NCBI GenBank assembly: GCA_024644045.1 | Contig: JAHELT010000002.1 | Span: 37,379 to 101,378 of the forward strand | Direction of reading: 5' to 3' | DNA from: Chromatiales bacterium | Lineage (GTDB): Bacteria; Pseudomonadota; Gammaproteobacteria; JAHELT01 | DNA: 64,000 nt | Shown: piece after piece, positions 7,909 through 17,010 of the stretch | How positions within the stretch are numbered: position 1 is the first letter of the stretch | How the letters are laid out: each line of letters starts with the position of its first letter | Notes under the pieces: model-generated | Database searches by the model: none | What the model was told of the DNA's origin: nothing | What the model saw: the letters and a program-made list of their open reading frames with translations, nothing else | Position numbers and translations under genes: made by a program

Positions 7909-8895
7909 TTACTGGATTGCTTTGGCCGCAAAGCTGCGATCGATCAGATCATCGGTACTGAGCCGTTTCTTGATGTAGCCGAGATCATAGGACCAGTTCA
8001 TGAGCCGCTGAATGAACGCCACGTCGTTGTCGTTCAGACTCCATTCCCAGCCGAGCCTCGAGCGGGCGCGCTTGACCACCTCGGTGCCCGAATACACGGT
8101 GCCGTCCGGGCCGGTGACCTCGCTCAGCCTGAAGGCCGAGGCGATGATGTCGTTGCCGGCGTCGTCGCTGGAATTGAGGAAGTCGACCGCCTTCTTGTGC
8201 GCCTTCAGCACCTTGATGATGGCATCGGGCTTGTTCTTCATGGTGTCCGGCAATGCGGAGATGACGTACCAGGGGTACCGGGGCTCGGCTTCGTTGATGT
8301 CGAAGATCACCTTGGTGTTGCCGCGCAGCACGAACTGGGAGATGAACGGCTCCCACATGAACGCGGCATCCACCACCTTCGACTGCAGCGAGGGTCCCAT
8401 GTTGCCGGAGGGCATGGAGATGATCTGCGTGTCCTTGTCGGGCGTGAGCTTGGCTTTCTCGCCGAACACGTAACCGCGCAGCAGCACGTCCATGCCCGAG
8501 CCCTTGCGCACGCCGGCCATCTTCGCACCCTTCAGGTCGGCCAGCGAATTGATGTTGGAGTCCGCGCGGCTGGTAACCGCCGCCTGACCGTAGTTCACTT
8601 TCGCGAGAATCTTCGATTCCAGACCGCGCGAGTACCAGTGGTAGATGGGCGGCGCTCCGATGTACGCCAGATCCAGCTCGCCGGCCACCATCGCCTGCTT
8701 GACCAGCGGGCCGCTGGTGAACGAGAGCAGCTCCACGTCCAGATCCTGCTCCTTGAAATAGCCTTGCTTGTCGGCGATCAGCACCGGCGCGTTGGCCATT
8801 GCGTAGACCCAGCCGATGCGGATCTCCTCCGCCGCCGCGGCGCCGCCCCCGAACAGCAGCCCTGCCGCGCAAATGCCTGCGTAAAGTCGCTTCAT
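7909..8895 (-). CDS. ABC transporter substrate-binding protein (NMT1/SsuA-like)
   Basis: A 328-residue protein with a clear signal peptide (MKRLYAGICAAGLLFGGGAAA, cleavage before AEEIRIGW). It also has the fold signature of the NMT1/SsuA/TauA group: IGWVYAMANAPVLIADKQGYF, VDAAFMWEPF and YPWYVISALPDTM. It should capture a small anionic or aromatic compound in the periplasm. The WVYAMANAPVL opening differs from classical taurine and alkanesulfonate receptors, so the ligand is not predictable. The ATG at 8895 has GGAGG at 7 nt spacing. The gap to the ATPase gene is 101 bp. Confidence 0.85.
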   Translation of the reverse strand: MKRLYAGICAAGLLFGGGAAAAEEIRIGWVYAMANAPVLIADKQGYFKEQDLDVELLSFTSGPLVKQAMVAGELDLAYIGAPPIYHWYSRGLESKILAKVNYGQAAVTSRADSNINSLADLKGAKMAGVRKGSGMDVLLRGYVFGEKAKLTPDKDTQIISMPSGNMGPSLQSKVVDAAFMWEPFISQFVLRGNTKVIFDINEAEPRYPWYVISALPDTMKNKPDAIIKVLKAHKKAVDFLNSSDDAGNDIIASAFRLSEVTGPDGTVYSGTEVVKRARSRLGWEWSLNDNDVAFIQRLMNWSYDLGYIKKRLSTDDLIDRSFAAKAIQ

Positions 8896-8996
8896 GTGTG
8901 GTCCTCCTCCGGTTGCATGATGTCGCAAATTCCCCCGGCTCGGGCGGGCGGCAACGAGGTCGCTTACGACCTCGTCTGCGGCTCAAAGGCCGCGCC

Positions 8997-9845
8997 TCAG
9001 TCGGATTCTTCGATTTTTTTGCGACGCTTCAACAGCGCGATTTCCTCCTCGCTGGTCGGACGCTGGGCCGTGACCTCGGCGATATCGTTGATGAGTGACT
9101 TCTTGTAACCCCAGAACCGCTCGCCGGTGCGGGTGGTGGGTCCGTGCCGCGGGCGCGGCAGCTCGCTGTCGAGCATGCGGAAGATGCCGCCCGGCGGACG
9201 CGACAGCACGCAGATACGATCGGAGAGATAAATCGCCTCGTCGATGTCGTGGGTGATGAACAGCACGGTCTGGCCCAGCGTGTCCCAGATGCGCAGCAGC
9301 TCGTCATTCATGGTTTCGCGGGTAATGGCGTCGAGTGCACCAAACGGTTCGTCCATCAGCAGCAGGGTCGGTTCCATGGCCAGGGCGCGCGCCAGATTGA
9401 CGCGCTGCTGCATGCCGCCGGAGAGGCGCACGATGAGGTAGTCCTCGAAGCCCATCAGCCCGACCAGATTGAAGTAGTGCTGGGCGCGCTCGCGGCGCTC
9501 CGCTTCGCCCATGCCCTGCATGCGCAGGCCGAACTCGACGTTCTCGATGGCCGACAGCCACGGGAACAGGGTGGGTTGCTGGAACACGTAGCCGAGGTGC
9601 GGGTCCTCCGGCTTGATCGGCTGGCCACGCAGGGTCACTGCGCCTTCCTCGGGCTCGTAGAACCCCGCGAGCAGGTTCAGCAGCGTGGTCTTGCCGCAGC
9701 CGGACGGCCCGATCACGCCGAGAAACTCGCCAGGGCGCACGTCCAGGTTCAGCCCTTCGTAGATCGACAGTTTTCCGCCGTAGGAAAACCACAGGTCATC
9801 GATGCGCAGGTTTTCGCCACCGATGCGCTCGGATTCGCTCGGCAC
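8997..9845 (-). CDS. ABC transporter ATP-binding protein (SsuB/TauB type)
   Basis: A 282-residue ATPase with Walker [10 protein letters not shown] (residues 46-54), Q-loop [10 protein letters not shown], signature LSGGMQQR, Walker B LLLMDEP, D-loop GALD and switch ITHDIDEA. This set is typical of nitrate/sulfonate/taurine importers. The GTG start at 9845 has GGAGGAG at 7 nt. The C-terminal 40 residues ([12 protein letters not shown]...KKIEESD) extend a little past the usual core. It is the first gene of the five-gene operon and faces the Crp/Fnr-type regulator across 172 bp holding a 16-bp palindrome. Confidence 0.88.
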   Translation of the reverse strand: MPSESERIGGENLRIDDLWFSYGGKLSIYEGLNLDVRPGEFLGVIGPSGCGKTTLLNLLAGFYEPEEGAVTLRGQPIKPEDPHLGYVFQQPTLFPWLSAIENVEFGLRMQGMGEAERRERAQHYFNLVGLMGFEDYLIVRLSGGMQQRVNLARALAMEPTLLLMDEPFGALDAITRETMNDELLRIWDTLGQTVLFITHDIDEAIYLSDRICVLSRPPGGIFRMLDSELPRPRHGPTTRTGERFWGYKKSLINDIAEVTAQRPTSEEEIALLKRRKKIEESD

Positions 9846-9938
9846 GCTTCAACTCCTCCAGGCCTGATGCGCCATTGTCCGGTTTTGGTCGCAAAAACCG
9901 CTTATATAGGCATTTATAGACTATATTTCAGGTAAGTC

Positions 9939-9954
9939 TGTCAGCATGCTGACA
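9939..9954. promoter_or_regulatory. Palindromic operator candidate
   Basis: TGTCAGCATGCTGACA is a perfect 16-bp palindrome in the 172-bp divergent region between the ABC operon and the Crp/Fnr-family gene. Its half-site length and spacing (TGTCA, 6 bp, TGACA) match the CRP site layout (TGTGA, 6 bp, TCACA) with one changed base per half-site. It is about 63 bp before the regulator ATG and about 94 bp before the ATPase start. The best reading is the operator of the adjacent regulator. Confidence 0.6.
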
Positions 9955-10017
9955 AAAAGCGGGATTCGATTCCTATAGGCTTTAATGCCCGCGCTTCACC
10001 CCGGGCAGAGAACGCTC

Positions 10018-10734
10018 ATGAGCGATCTATGGTTTTTGCCGCCGTTCGATTTTCTCGGTCGCCTGTCGCCGGACGATCGCGCCGCGCTCGATGCCATCGG
10101 TCACACGCATACTTTCGCGCGCCGCGCGTTCATCTTCCAGTCCGGCTCGCAGGATGACAAGGTGTATTTTCTGATCGACGGACGAGTGAAGATCGCGCAG
10201 TTGTCGGCCGCCGGAAAGGAGATGATCCTGTGGTTCTGTTTCCCGGGCGAGATGTTCGGCATCGCCGATCTGGCCGGCGACGAGCCGCGACAGGTCTCGG
10301 CGCAGGCCTACGTGCCGACCACGGTGAAAGTCATCGACCACGGCGAATTTCGCAACTTTCTGGTGCGCCATCCGCAGTTTTCGCTGCACGTGATCGAGCT
10401 GTTGTGCTGCCGCCTGCGCGTGCTCGGCGATACGCTGCTGAACCTGTCGCGCGACAACGTCACCACCCGCGTGCTGAAACTGCTGGCCCGGCTGAGCGCG
10501 CGCTACGGCAAGCTGGAAGACAGCACGTACTTTCTCGACGTGCGCCTGACGCATCAGGAAATGGCGGACATGATCGGCGCCAGCCGGCAGACGTTCACCA
10601 CCGCGCTGAATCAGCTGGCCAGGCAGGGCACGATCCACGTGCGCAACAAATACATTCACATCGACGACCCCGAGCTGCGCAAGGACCTGCTCGAGTTGAA
10701 CACCGCCGGCGCCGATCTGAGCCGCCGCTTTTGA
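10018..10734 (+). CDS. Crp/Fnr-family transcriptional regulator
   Basis: A 238-residue regulator with an N-terminal cyclic-nucleotide-binding fold (GSQDDKVYFLIDGRVKIAQ, FPGEMFGIADLAGDE) and a C-terminal winged helix (LTHQEMADMIGASRQTFTTALNQLARQG). No N-terminal cysteine cluster is present, so it is not an FNR-type oxygen sensor, and a haem or cyclic nucleotide ligand cannot be assigned. The recognition helix reads SRQTFTT where CRP has SRETVGR, so the contacted bases should differ. The ATG at 10018 is the natural start of this fold. It is divergent from the transporter operon and probably controls it and itself through the palindrome at 9939. Confidence 0.88.
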   Translation: MSDLWFLPPFDFLGRLSPDDRAALDAIGHTHTFARRAFIFQSGSQDDKVYFLIDGRVKIAQLSAAGKEMILWFCFPGEMFGIADLAGDEPRQVSAQAYVPTTVKVIDHGEFRNFLVRHPQFSLHVIELLCCRLRVLGDTLLNLSRDNVTTRVLKLLARLSARYGKLEDSTYFLDVRLTHQEMADMIGASRQTFTTALNQLARQGTIHVRNKYIHIDDPELRKDLLELNTAGADLSRRF

Positions 10735-10813
10735 CCCGTGATGTCGCCGGGGGCTCGAAGGGCTGAGCCGTTGACGATGGAGGTGGCCGCGGTGCTCGGC
10801 ATGCCGAACCGGT

Positions 10814-11830
10814 CTACTCACTCTGCGCTGCCTCTGCCGGCGGTTCCTGAAGCGCCTCCAGCGTCGGTGCAAAGCGGTCGCTCAGGTAGCTCGCCAGCAC
10901 GAAGGTGCGTCCGCCGAAGCGCTCGTTGAGCCGCTGCGCTTCGTTCTGCAGATCCTCGCCGGGCGTCTGGCCGTGTATCTCCGCGGTGAGGCGTGCATAG
11001 AGCTGGTCGTCCGCGGACAGGGTCTGCGCGGCGATGATCAACCCGTCGCCGGTGATGAACCGCGTGCTGCGCCAGACGGATTCGTCGCTGTCGAGGTCCT
11101 CGACGATGTCCTGCAGCGACAGGCTGCTCAGGGTCGCCGCCACGCGTTCCAGCTCGTCCGCCCTGGCCGGGAGCTCGCGATCGCCGCTCACCAGACGCAA
11201 GCGCCCGTCCTGCTTCTCGATGCGGAGCTGCTGCCCGTCGGCGTGCACGACTTCCACTGCCTGTACGCGCGCTGAGTCGATCGCCAGCAGCTGCGCGTCA
11301 AGCCAGGCGTTGACGCGCCGGGGCACGTCTATCCACTCCGAGCCGAGCCAGCTCACGGGCTGATCGACGGGGCGCAGATAGCTCTTACCACCGTCGCCGC
11401 TCTTGCCGACGATGACCTCGGCCAGCGTTGTCTGGTCGGCCGCCACACGCAGCAGCCGCGTGTCCTCTCCGCCCTGGTCGATATCCTGCACCCCCAGCCG
11501 CTCGTAGTACTCGGGGTTGGAGGTTTTCTGCTCGAGCTTCTCGGTGCGCGCCAGCGCCAGCAGCACCTTGCGCAGCTGGGACAGGTTGGCCGGGTAGTCC
11601 GCCTTCTCGGCCACCAGCCACCGGTCGTCGCTGCGCTGCAGGTTCAGGGTCTCGTCCCTGCCCAGCCGTACCGTGAAATGCGTGACGTCGTTGAGCCGGG
11701 CCTCGAGCTCGGGAAAGAGTCTGCCGCCCGAAAGACCGGGTTCTTCGCGCTGGTCGAGCGTGAGCAGCACCGCTGCGATCACTACTGCCGCGGCCGTCCC
11801 TGCGAGAACTATGATCCTCTTCCTGTTCAT
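10814..11830 (-). CDS. DUF4340 membrane-anchored protein
   Basis: A 338-residue protein with one N-terminal transmembrane segment (IIVLAGTAAAVVIAAVLLTL) and a large periplasmic part. It contains the DUF4340 repeats of the type DRWLVAEKADYPANLSQLRKVLLALA and GKSYLRPVDQPVSWL. DUF4340 proteins accompany Gld-like ABC transporters in many Proteobacteria, but their task is unknown. The ATG at 11830 overlaps the stop of the GldG-like gene by 4 nt (ATGA), which indicates translational coupling. It is the last gene of the four-gene operon. An open frame continues upstream of this ATG but only inside the other gene. Confidence 0.82.
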   Translation of the reverse strand: MNRKRIIVLAGTAAAVVIAAVLLTLDQREEPGLSGGRLFPELEARLNDVTHFTVRLGRDETLNLQRSDDRWLVAEKADYPANLSQLRKVLLALARTEKLEQKTSNPEYYERLGVQDIDQGGEDTRLLRVAADQTTLAEVIVGKSGDGGKSYLRPVDQPVSWLGSEWIDVPRRVNAWLDAQLLAIDSARVQAVEVVHADGQQLRIEKQDGRLRLVSGDRELPARADELERVAATLSSLSLQDIVEDLDSDESVWRSTRFITGDGLIIAAQTLSADDQLYARLTAEIHGQTPGEDLQNEAQRLNERFGGRTFVLASYLSDRFAPTLEALQEPPAEAAQSE

Positions 11831-13680
11831 GCGCCCTGCGCCTTCATACGAGTGCGGCCGCGGGTCGCCGCGATCACGATCACGAGCACGCTGAGCAGCA
11901 GCGGAACCAGCAGAATGTTGATGAACTTCAGTGCCGTGCCCAGCGCCCGGATGTCCTTGTCGAGCTGGTGGCGGACTTCGCGCAGCTGCTTGCGGATGCG
12001 CAGCTTCTCTTCCTGGTAGCTGACCAGCGCCTGCTTCTGCTCGTCGCTGAGTATCAGGCGGCGGTTCTCGCCTTCGCTCTGTGTCTGCAGCTCGCGCAGC
12101 CGGGACTCGGTGTCGCGCAGCTTCTGTTGCAGCTCCTGCTCCTTGATGCGGAATTTGGCATCGGCAACCCGGCGCAGCTCGGTCACCTTGTCGAACGGCC
12201 GCACGTAATCGGCGCGGCTGCGGATATTGATCAGGGCGTTGCTGCCGAGCATGTTGTCGAGGGTGTTCACCACGAAATCCGCGTTGTTGGCAAAAGGTAT
12301 CGGTAGACGCTGACCCAGCAGATTCTGAATCTGCACCCAGAAGCGATCGGTCAGCAGGTCGGTGTCGCCGATCAGCACCAGGTTGACCGGCTGTGCTGCC
12401 TCGGCGAGGTGCCCGGCACCCGTCCCGGCTTCGGCCGGCGGCCCGTCGGGAAAGGCGGACTTGAGCTTGCCCGAGACGCGCGCGGCCAGGACCAGTGCCT
12501 CCTCGCCTGGCTTGAAACCGAGTTGCAGGGTGCCGGGATCGCGCAGATTCTCCATCCGCGCGGCGTCGAGCGGCGCGGACTGAGCGCTCGATACGAGCAA
12601 CGGCGTGAACTCGATCCCGGCGGCACGCGGCTTGAAGAACCCGCTGTAACCCAGGTTGATGCTGGTGAGGCCGCGCGTGATCACGTCGTCGCCGTTGATG
12701 TTTGTGCCCTCCACCCCGATCAGCGCCAGGTGATACACGGGCGGTCTGTTGCGCTCCACGGAAATCGCGATCGCCTGGCGCGGATCCGCAACCACCTTGC
12801 CAGGATCGAAGTCCACGCCCCATGCCTCGAGCAGCCGCCCGGCAGATGAACTGCGCTCGCCGGGCCCGGCCGTGGCCGCGAACGGGTCGAGGAATGCAAC
12901 GAGCTTGCCGCCGCCCAGCACGTACTGGTCGATCGCGTACAGCGTGGCATCTTCCAGGTTGGCGGGGTGCACCAGCATCAATACGTCGACGTCGGCCGGA
13001 ATGCCGCTCCCGTCAGCTTCGATGTCGCGTACCTCGAACAGCTCGCCGATGCGCTGGTGGATGAACCAGGGCGGCAGCGGCTGGCGGGTCTGCGGGATCA
13101 TGCCGCCGGCGACCGGCAGCCGGGTCATCAGGCCCACCACCGGTTTCTTCGGATGCGCCAGCTGGTACACGAGCTTGCTCAGGTCGTACTCCAGCAGGTT
13201 GGCACGGTTCAGCTGGAAGAAGCTGATCACCTGCCGGTCTCCGACCGCGTTGGTACCGGCCAGGCCGAAGTAGAGGCTCGCATCGTTGTCCAGCGGAACC
13301 GGCTCCACGCCGAGTTCCACGGCGCGGTCCTCGGCGTCGGAAAACGGCTCGGGGTCGACCACGCTGATCTGCAGCTTGCCGCCGGCGGCGGCGCCGAACT
13401 CGTCGAGCAGCTCGCGTACGCGCCGCGCGTGACTGCTGACCTGCGGTATGGCGTTCCCGGCTTCCCCGGAGTAGAAGAAATACAGGTTCAGCGGCTCGTC
13501 GATGTCGGCCAGCACGTCCCGGGTGCCGTCGGCCAGCGTGTACAGCTGGTTGCTGGTCAGATCGACGCGCATCCCGGACAGCAGCCGGTCGGCGACGGCG
13601 TTGACGCCGAGCAGCAGCACGCCCAGCAGGACCAGGCTCCCGATGGTGTACCAGCGTGTGGAGCGGGGTGTCGCAGGCAT
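11827..13680 (-). CDS. GldG-like ABC transporter accessory protein
   Basis: A 617-residue protein with an N-terminal transmembrane segment (about residues 11-31), a long periplasmic GldG/ABC_transp_aux domain and a C-terminal transmembrane segment (ILLVPLLLSVLVIVIAA). The sequence VDLTSNQLYTLADGTRDVL and VDVLMLVHPANL are typical of the domain. Before the last helix lies a coiled coil rich in Q, E, L and R (about residues 510-575). In Bacteroidetes GldA/F/G support gliding; in Gammaproteobacteria the cargo is unknown. The ATG at 13680 follows the permease stop by 1 nt. Confidence 0.83.
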   Translation of the reverse strand: MPATPRSTRWYTIGSLVLLGVLLLGVNAVADRLLSGMRVDLTSNQLYTLADGTRDVLADIDEPLNLYFFYSGEAGNAIPQVSSHARRVRELLDEFGAAAGGKLQISVVDPEPFSDAEDRAVELGVEPVPLDNDASLYFGLAGTNAVGDRQVISFFQLNRANLLEYDLSKLVYQLAHPKKPVVGLMTRLPVAGGMIPQTRQPLPPWFIHQRIGELFEVRDIEADGSGIPADVDVLMLVHPANLEDATLYAIDQYVLGGGKLVAFLDPFAATAGPGERSSSAGRLLEAWGVDFDPGKVVADPRQAIAISVERNRPPVYHLALIGVEGTNINGDDVITRGLTSINLGYSGFFKPRAAGIEFTPLLVSSAQSAPLDAARMENLRDPGTLQLGFKPGEEALVLAARVSGKLKSAFPDGPPAEAGTGAGHLAEAAQPVNLVLIGDTDLLTDRFWVQIQNLLGQRLPIPFANNADFVVNTLDNMLGSNALINIRSRADYVRPFDKVTELRRVADAKFRIKEQELQQKLRDTESRLRELQTQSEGENRRLILSDEQKQALVSYQEEKLRIRKQLREVRHQLDKDIRALGTALKFINILLVPLLLSVLVIVIAATRGRTRMKAQGA

Positions 13681-13681
13681 A

Positions 13682-14416
13682 TCAGTCCGCCTTTTTCAGG
13701 TCGATGACAATGGCGCTGGCGTAGAGCCAGAAGCCGATCATCGCGGCAAAGTAAACGACGTCTCGCAGGTCCAGCACACCCTTACGGATCGCCTCGAAAT
13801 GGGCGAGAAATCCGAGCGAGGCGAGCAGCTCGAGCAGCGCCTCCGGGAGCCAGGCGCGAAACGCTTCCAGGACCAGCGGGTAGCCGGCCAGGGTGAAGAA
13901 AAAACACACCACCACGGTGACGATGAAGGCGATCACCTGACTCGAGGTGGCAGCGGACATGCACATGCCGATCGCCAGGTAGCCGCCCGCCATCAGCAGA
14001 CTGCCGAGGTAGGCCGCGAAGATCGCACCGTTGTCGGGTGCGCCCAGGTAGTTGACCGTTATCCACATCGGAAAGGTGAGCGCCAGCGCAATGGCGATGA
14101 AGCTCCACGCGGCAAGAAACTTCGCAAGCACCGCCTGCCACATGCTGATCGGCAGCGTCAGCAGTAGCTCGACGGTGCCGCTCTTGCGTTCCTCGGCCCA
14201 GGCGCGCATGGCGATCGCCGGAACCAGAAACAGGTACAGCCAGGGGTGAAAGGCGAAGAACGCCTCTAGATCGGCCTGCCCGCGCTCGTAGAACCCGCCC
14301 AGATAGAAGGTGAACACGCCGGTCAGCATCAGGAAGATCACCAGAAAGATGTAGGCCAGCGGGGTGGCGAAGTAGGCGGCAAACTCCCGCCGGAACAGGG
14401 CGGACACGGCATTCAT
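13682..14416 (-). CDS. ABC-2 type permease (GldF-like)
   Basis: A 244-residue integral membrane protein with about six hydrophobic segments. It begins RREFAAYFATPLAYIFLVIF and carries the conserved cytoplasmic stretch EERKSGTVELLLTLPIS of ABC-2 permeases (the region that docks on the ATPase). Together with the ATPase encoded just upstream it forms the transport core. The ATG at 14416 overlaps the ATPase stop by 4 nt and its stop is 1 nt from the GldG-like start, so all four genes are one translational unit. Confidence 0.87.
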   Translation of the reverse strand: MNAVSALFRREFAAYFATPLAYIFLVIFLMLTGVFTFYLGGFYERGQADLEAFFAFHPWLYLFLVPAIAMRAWAEERKSGTVELLLTLPISMWQAVLAKFLAAWSFIAIALALTFPMWITVNYLGAPDNGAIFAAYLGSLLMAGGYLAIGMCMSAATSSQVIAFIVTVVVCFFFTLAGYPLVLEAFRAWLPEALLELLASLGFLAHFEAIRKGVLDLRDVVYFAAMIGFWLYASAIVIDLKKAD

Positions 14417-15339
14417 GACAGGGCCTCGCGGGTGATGCTGCGGAACACCTCATCGAGCCGCCCGCGTTTCTGGTAGACGCCTTCCACCTGCAGGCCGCGG
14501 TCGCGCACCAGGTCGTTGACCCGGCCCAGCAGATCGGGCGTTCCGTTGCCGATCACCGTGATTTCACCGTGAACGTCGTCGTGCTCGACCGCGGCAACCC
14601 CAGGCAGGTCGTCCAGCGCCCTGAGCGCGGGGCCGGAATCGCGCAACTGCAGCGTGACCGCACCGTGCCAGCGCGAGCGTTCCGCCAGCGCCTGCGGCGT
14701 ACCGTCTATCAGCATGCGGCCGTCGGCGATGATGATGGCCCGCGTGCACACCGCCTCGACTTCCTCGAGGATGTGCGTGGAAACGACGATGATCTTGCCC
14801 GCCGACATGTTCGCGATCAGCTTGCGAACCTCGTGCTTCTGATTCGGGTCCAGGCCGTCAGTGGGCTCGTCCAGGATCAGGACGCCGGGATCGTGCAGAA
14901 TGGCCTGGGCCAGCCCCACGCGCCGGCGGAAACCCTTGGACAGGGTGTCGATGCGCTGCCTGAGTACCGTGTCCAGGTGCACGTCGCGGACCACGGTGTC
15001 GAGGCGCTGGCGGCGCGTGGTCCCACGCAGCCCGCGCATGTCGGCCATGAACTCGAGAAACCGGTCGACGTGCATGTCTCCGTAGGCCGGCGCGCCCTCG
15101 GGCAGATAACCGAGGTTGCGCTGTGCACGCAGGGTGTCATCCACGATGTCGGCGCCGCCGATGCGCACGGTGCCTGCGTCGGGGCGCAGAAACCCGGCGA
15201 TCATTTTCATGGTGGTCGATTTGCCGGCGCCGTTGGGGCCGAGAAATCCCAGCACCTCGCCGGGTTTGACCGAGAAGCTGAGATCGTCCACCGCGACCTG
15301 CTCCTCGAAGCGTTTGCACAGACCTTCAATCTCTAACAT
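14413..15339 (-). CDS. ABC transporter ATP-binding protein (GldA-like)
   Basis: A 308-residue ATPase of the ABC-2 exporter class with Walker A GPNGAGKST, signature LSKGFRRR, Walker B VLILDEP, the GLDPNQ D-loop region and switch VSTHILEE. LSKGFRRR in place of LSGGQ is usual for the GldA/CcmA-type group. The ATG at 15339 (MLEIEGLCKRF) is the standard start of such proteins; the frame stays open upstream without other support, and the Shine-Dalgarno is weak. First gene of the operon with the permease, GldG-like and DUF4340 genes. Confidence 0.87.
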   Translation of the reverse strand: MLEIEGLCKRFEEQVAVDDLSFSVKPGEVLGFLGPNGAGKSTTMKMIAGFLRPDAGTVRIGGADIVDDTLRAQRNLGYLPEGAPAYGDMHVDRFLEFMADMRGLRGTTRRQRLDTVVRDVHLDTVLRQRIDTLSKGFRRRVGLAQAILHDPGVLILDEPTDGLDPNQKHEVRKLIANMSAGKIIVVSTHILEEVEAVCTRAIIIADGRMLIDGTPQALAERSRWHGAVTLQLRDSGPALRALDDLPGVAAVEHDDVHGEITVIGNGTPDLLGRVNDLVRDRGLQVEGVYQKRGRLDEVFRSITREALS

Positions 15340-15590
15340 AGTTGCTTTTCCGTAATGGCCGGTCATCCGCCCGGTGTTGCGCAGCGGCTTGCATGCGCGG
15401 TGACGCCGGGTCACCCGGCGGGCAATGACCCCCGGTTGTGTTTGTCGAGCGGGGATCAACGGGGTCCGTCATGCTGCGACGGCGCGCAAAAGATAGTCAA
15501 TGCGTGGGAGATTTCAAGCCCCGCGCCATTCCGGCGGTGGCCAGAGCGCGTTTTGCGGGCGTGCGGGAAGGGTGTGGGGGCGTTTGTGCC

Positions 15591-16826
15591 CTAGCCGAGC
15601 AGCAGATCGCGGGTCGCTGCGATTTCCTGGGCGGCACGCTTCACCAGGCACTTGGGCAGGCCGTTCTCGTCGGCACCCAGCTTGCGCCCGGCGGGGGTTT
15701 CGGCCAGCGGCGGGAAGTCGCCCGATGCGCCGGCCTGGTCGGCCAGGTGCAGCTGCGCGACTATGACCAGATCACACAGATCGACCTCGGTTCCGTTGTC
15801 GCGATTCCAGTCGTCCGCGTGCTCGGCCGCCTCTATCAGCGGCTGGTCGAATCCCCAGTCGGTAAGCACCAGCACGCCGGCCGGTGCGCGCAGCTTGCCG
15901 ATAGCACGCACCACGGCGCGCGTGCTGTCGGCTATCGGCCGCATGCGGTCGGCGTAGGTCAGCACCGGGATGGCGCCTATGTCGTGCGTCAGGCCGGCCA
16001 GCAGCGCCTGCTCGCAGGGGATCTTCGTGTACTCGCGGGCCAGCACGCAGCACATGGCGGCGACCTGGGCGCTGTGGCGGTAGACGTACTTGGCGATCTT
16101 GCCGATGTTTGCCGAGCGGGTCTTGAACAGGTCCCGCACCGCCAGCGCCACGGCCAGGTTACGCGTGGTCTTGAGCCCGAGCCGGTTCACCGCCTCGACC
16201 AGCGTACGGACGTTGTCCATGCCACCGTACATCGCGCTGTTGGCAGCCTGCACGATACGCCCGGTGAGCACCGGGTCCGATTGTACGATCTGTGCGACCT
16301 CGGCAACCCCGGCGTCGCAGCGGTTTATCGCGTCACGCACCGCCAGCGCGATGTCCGGCAACGAGGGCACGCGCAGCTTCTTTTCCGCGTAAGCGCCGTA
16401 GATGGTGGCGAGCACGGCCGCTTCCTCGGGCGACAGCTCGGTCTCGTCGACCTCGGTGGCCTCCTGCTGCTCCTCGCTCAACAGCATATCGGCGAGCTTG
16501 CGGTCGACGCGCAGGATGCGGGTCCCGCTCTTGGCGATGGCGGTCGTTCCGGGTTCGTGGAACAGCGGTGCGGCCGCGCGCGAGCTGCCGGCGCTGACCT
16601 TTTCCTCCTGGCCGCTGGCGTTCTTCAGTTGCACCTCGCCGCTCAGCACGTAGACCAGCCAGCGGTGCTCCTCGGCGTGCGCCAGCTTGTGCCGCCAGCC
16701 GAGGTCCTGGACCTCCGCTTTGTCGACCAGCAGCTGCAGATGCTCGGCCGACTTGAGGGTGGACAAAGGTGTCAAGTGTGCGAGGGAGTTGGCATTCAGG
16801 TCGCTTGTTTGTGTGGTTTGGGTCAC
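15591..16826 (-). CDS. HDOD-domain signalling protein with cyclic-nucleotide-binding-like N-terminus
   Basis: A 411-residue protein. Residues about 20-110 read like a cNMP-binding/cupin sensory module (LVYVLSGEVQLKNASGQEEKV). Residues about 165-360 form an HDOD domain (LPDIALAVRDAI, VAEVAQIVQSDPVLTGRIVQAANSA, GLTHDIGAIPVL). HDOD domains resemble HD phosphohydrolases but usually lack full catalysis and serve in regulation, including c-di-GMP and motility circuits. The GTG at 16826 is the only reasonable start and has a poor Shine-Dalgarno. It is divergent from the type IV pilus operon, so a role in surface behaviour is plausible. A short hairpin (15404-15420) lies downstream. Confidence 0.78.
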   Translation of the reverse strand: MTQTTQTSDLNANSLAHLTPLSTLKSAEHLQLLVDKAEVQDLGWRHKLAHAEEHRWLVYVLSGEVQLKNASGQEEKVSAGSSRAAAPLFHEPGTTAIAKSGTRILRVDRKLADMLLSEEQQEATEVDETELSPEEAAVLATIYGAYAEKKLRVPSLPDIALAVRDAINRCDAGVAEVAQIVQSDPVLTGRIVQAANSAMYGGMDNVRTLVEAVNRLGLKTTRNLAVALAVRDLFKTRSANIGKIAKYVYRHSAQVAAMCCVLAREYTKIPCEQALLAGLTHDIGAIPVLTYADRMRPIADSTRAVVRAIGKLRAPAGVLVLTDWGFDQPLIEAAEHADDWNRDNGTEVDLCDLVIVAQLHLADQAGASGDFPPLAETPAGRKLGADENGLPKCLVKRAAQEIAATRDLLLG

Positions 16827-17010
16827 GCCAGGCCAGATCTGTGCAGCGGTAGACTGCTACGTACAGCGGTTCGCCGCGTCAAAACTTGAGCTCATTGTGC
16901 GATGCACAAAAAGGCGTTCGGGCCGGCGACGTACCGCTCATCGGTCAAACCACGCCATCGAAGACGTAAGCGTTAGGCGGGACCCGGACAGTTTGCTATA
17001 CATGGCGTCC

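Noticed and set aside
10814..12823. A 669-residue fusion of DUF4340 with an upstream extension
   Set aside because: The upstream 330 residues are an out-of-frame reading of the GldG-like gene. The ATG at 11830 with the ATGA overlap is the real start.
17002..17010. Sigma54 promoter directly before the pilin operon
   Set aside because: TTTGC and GG elements are present upstream, but their spacing does not give GG-N10-GC.
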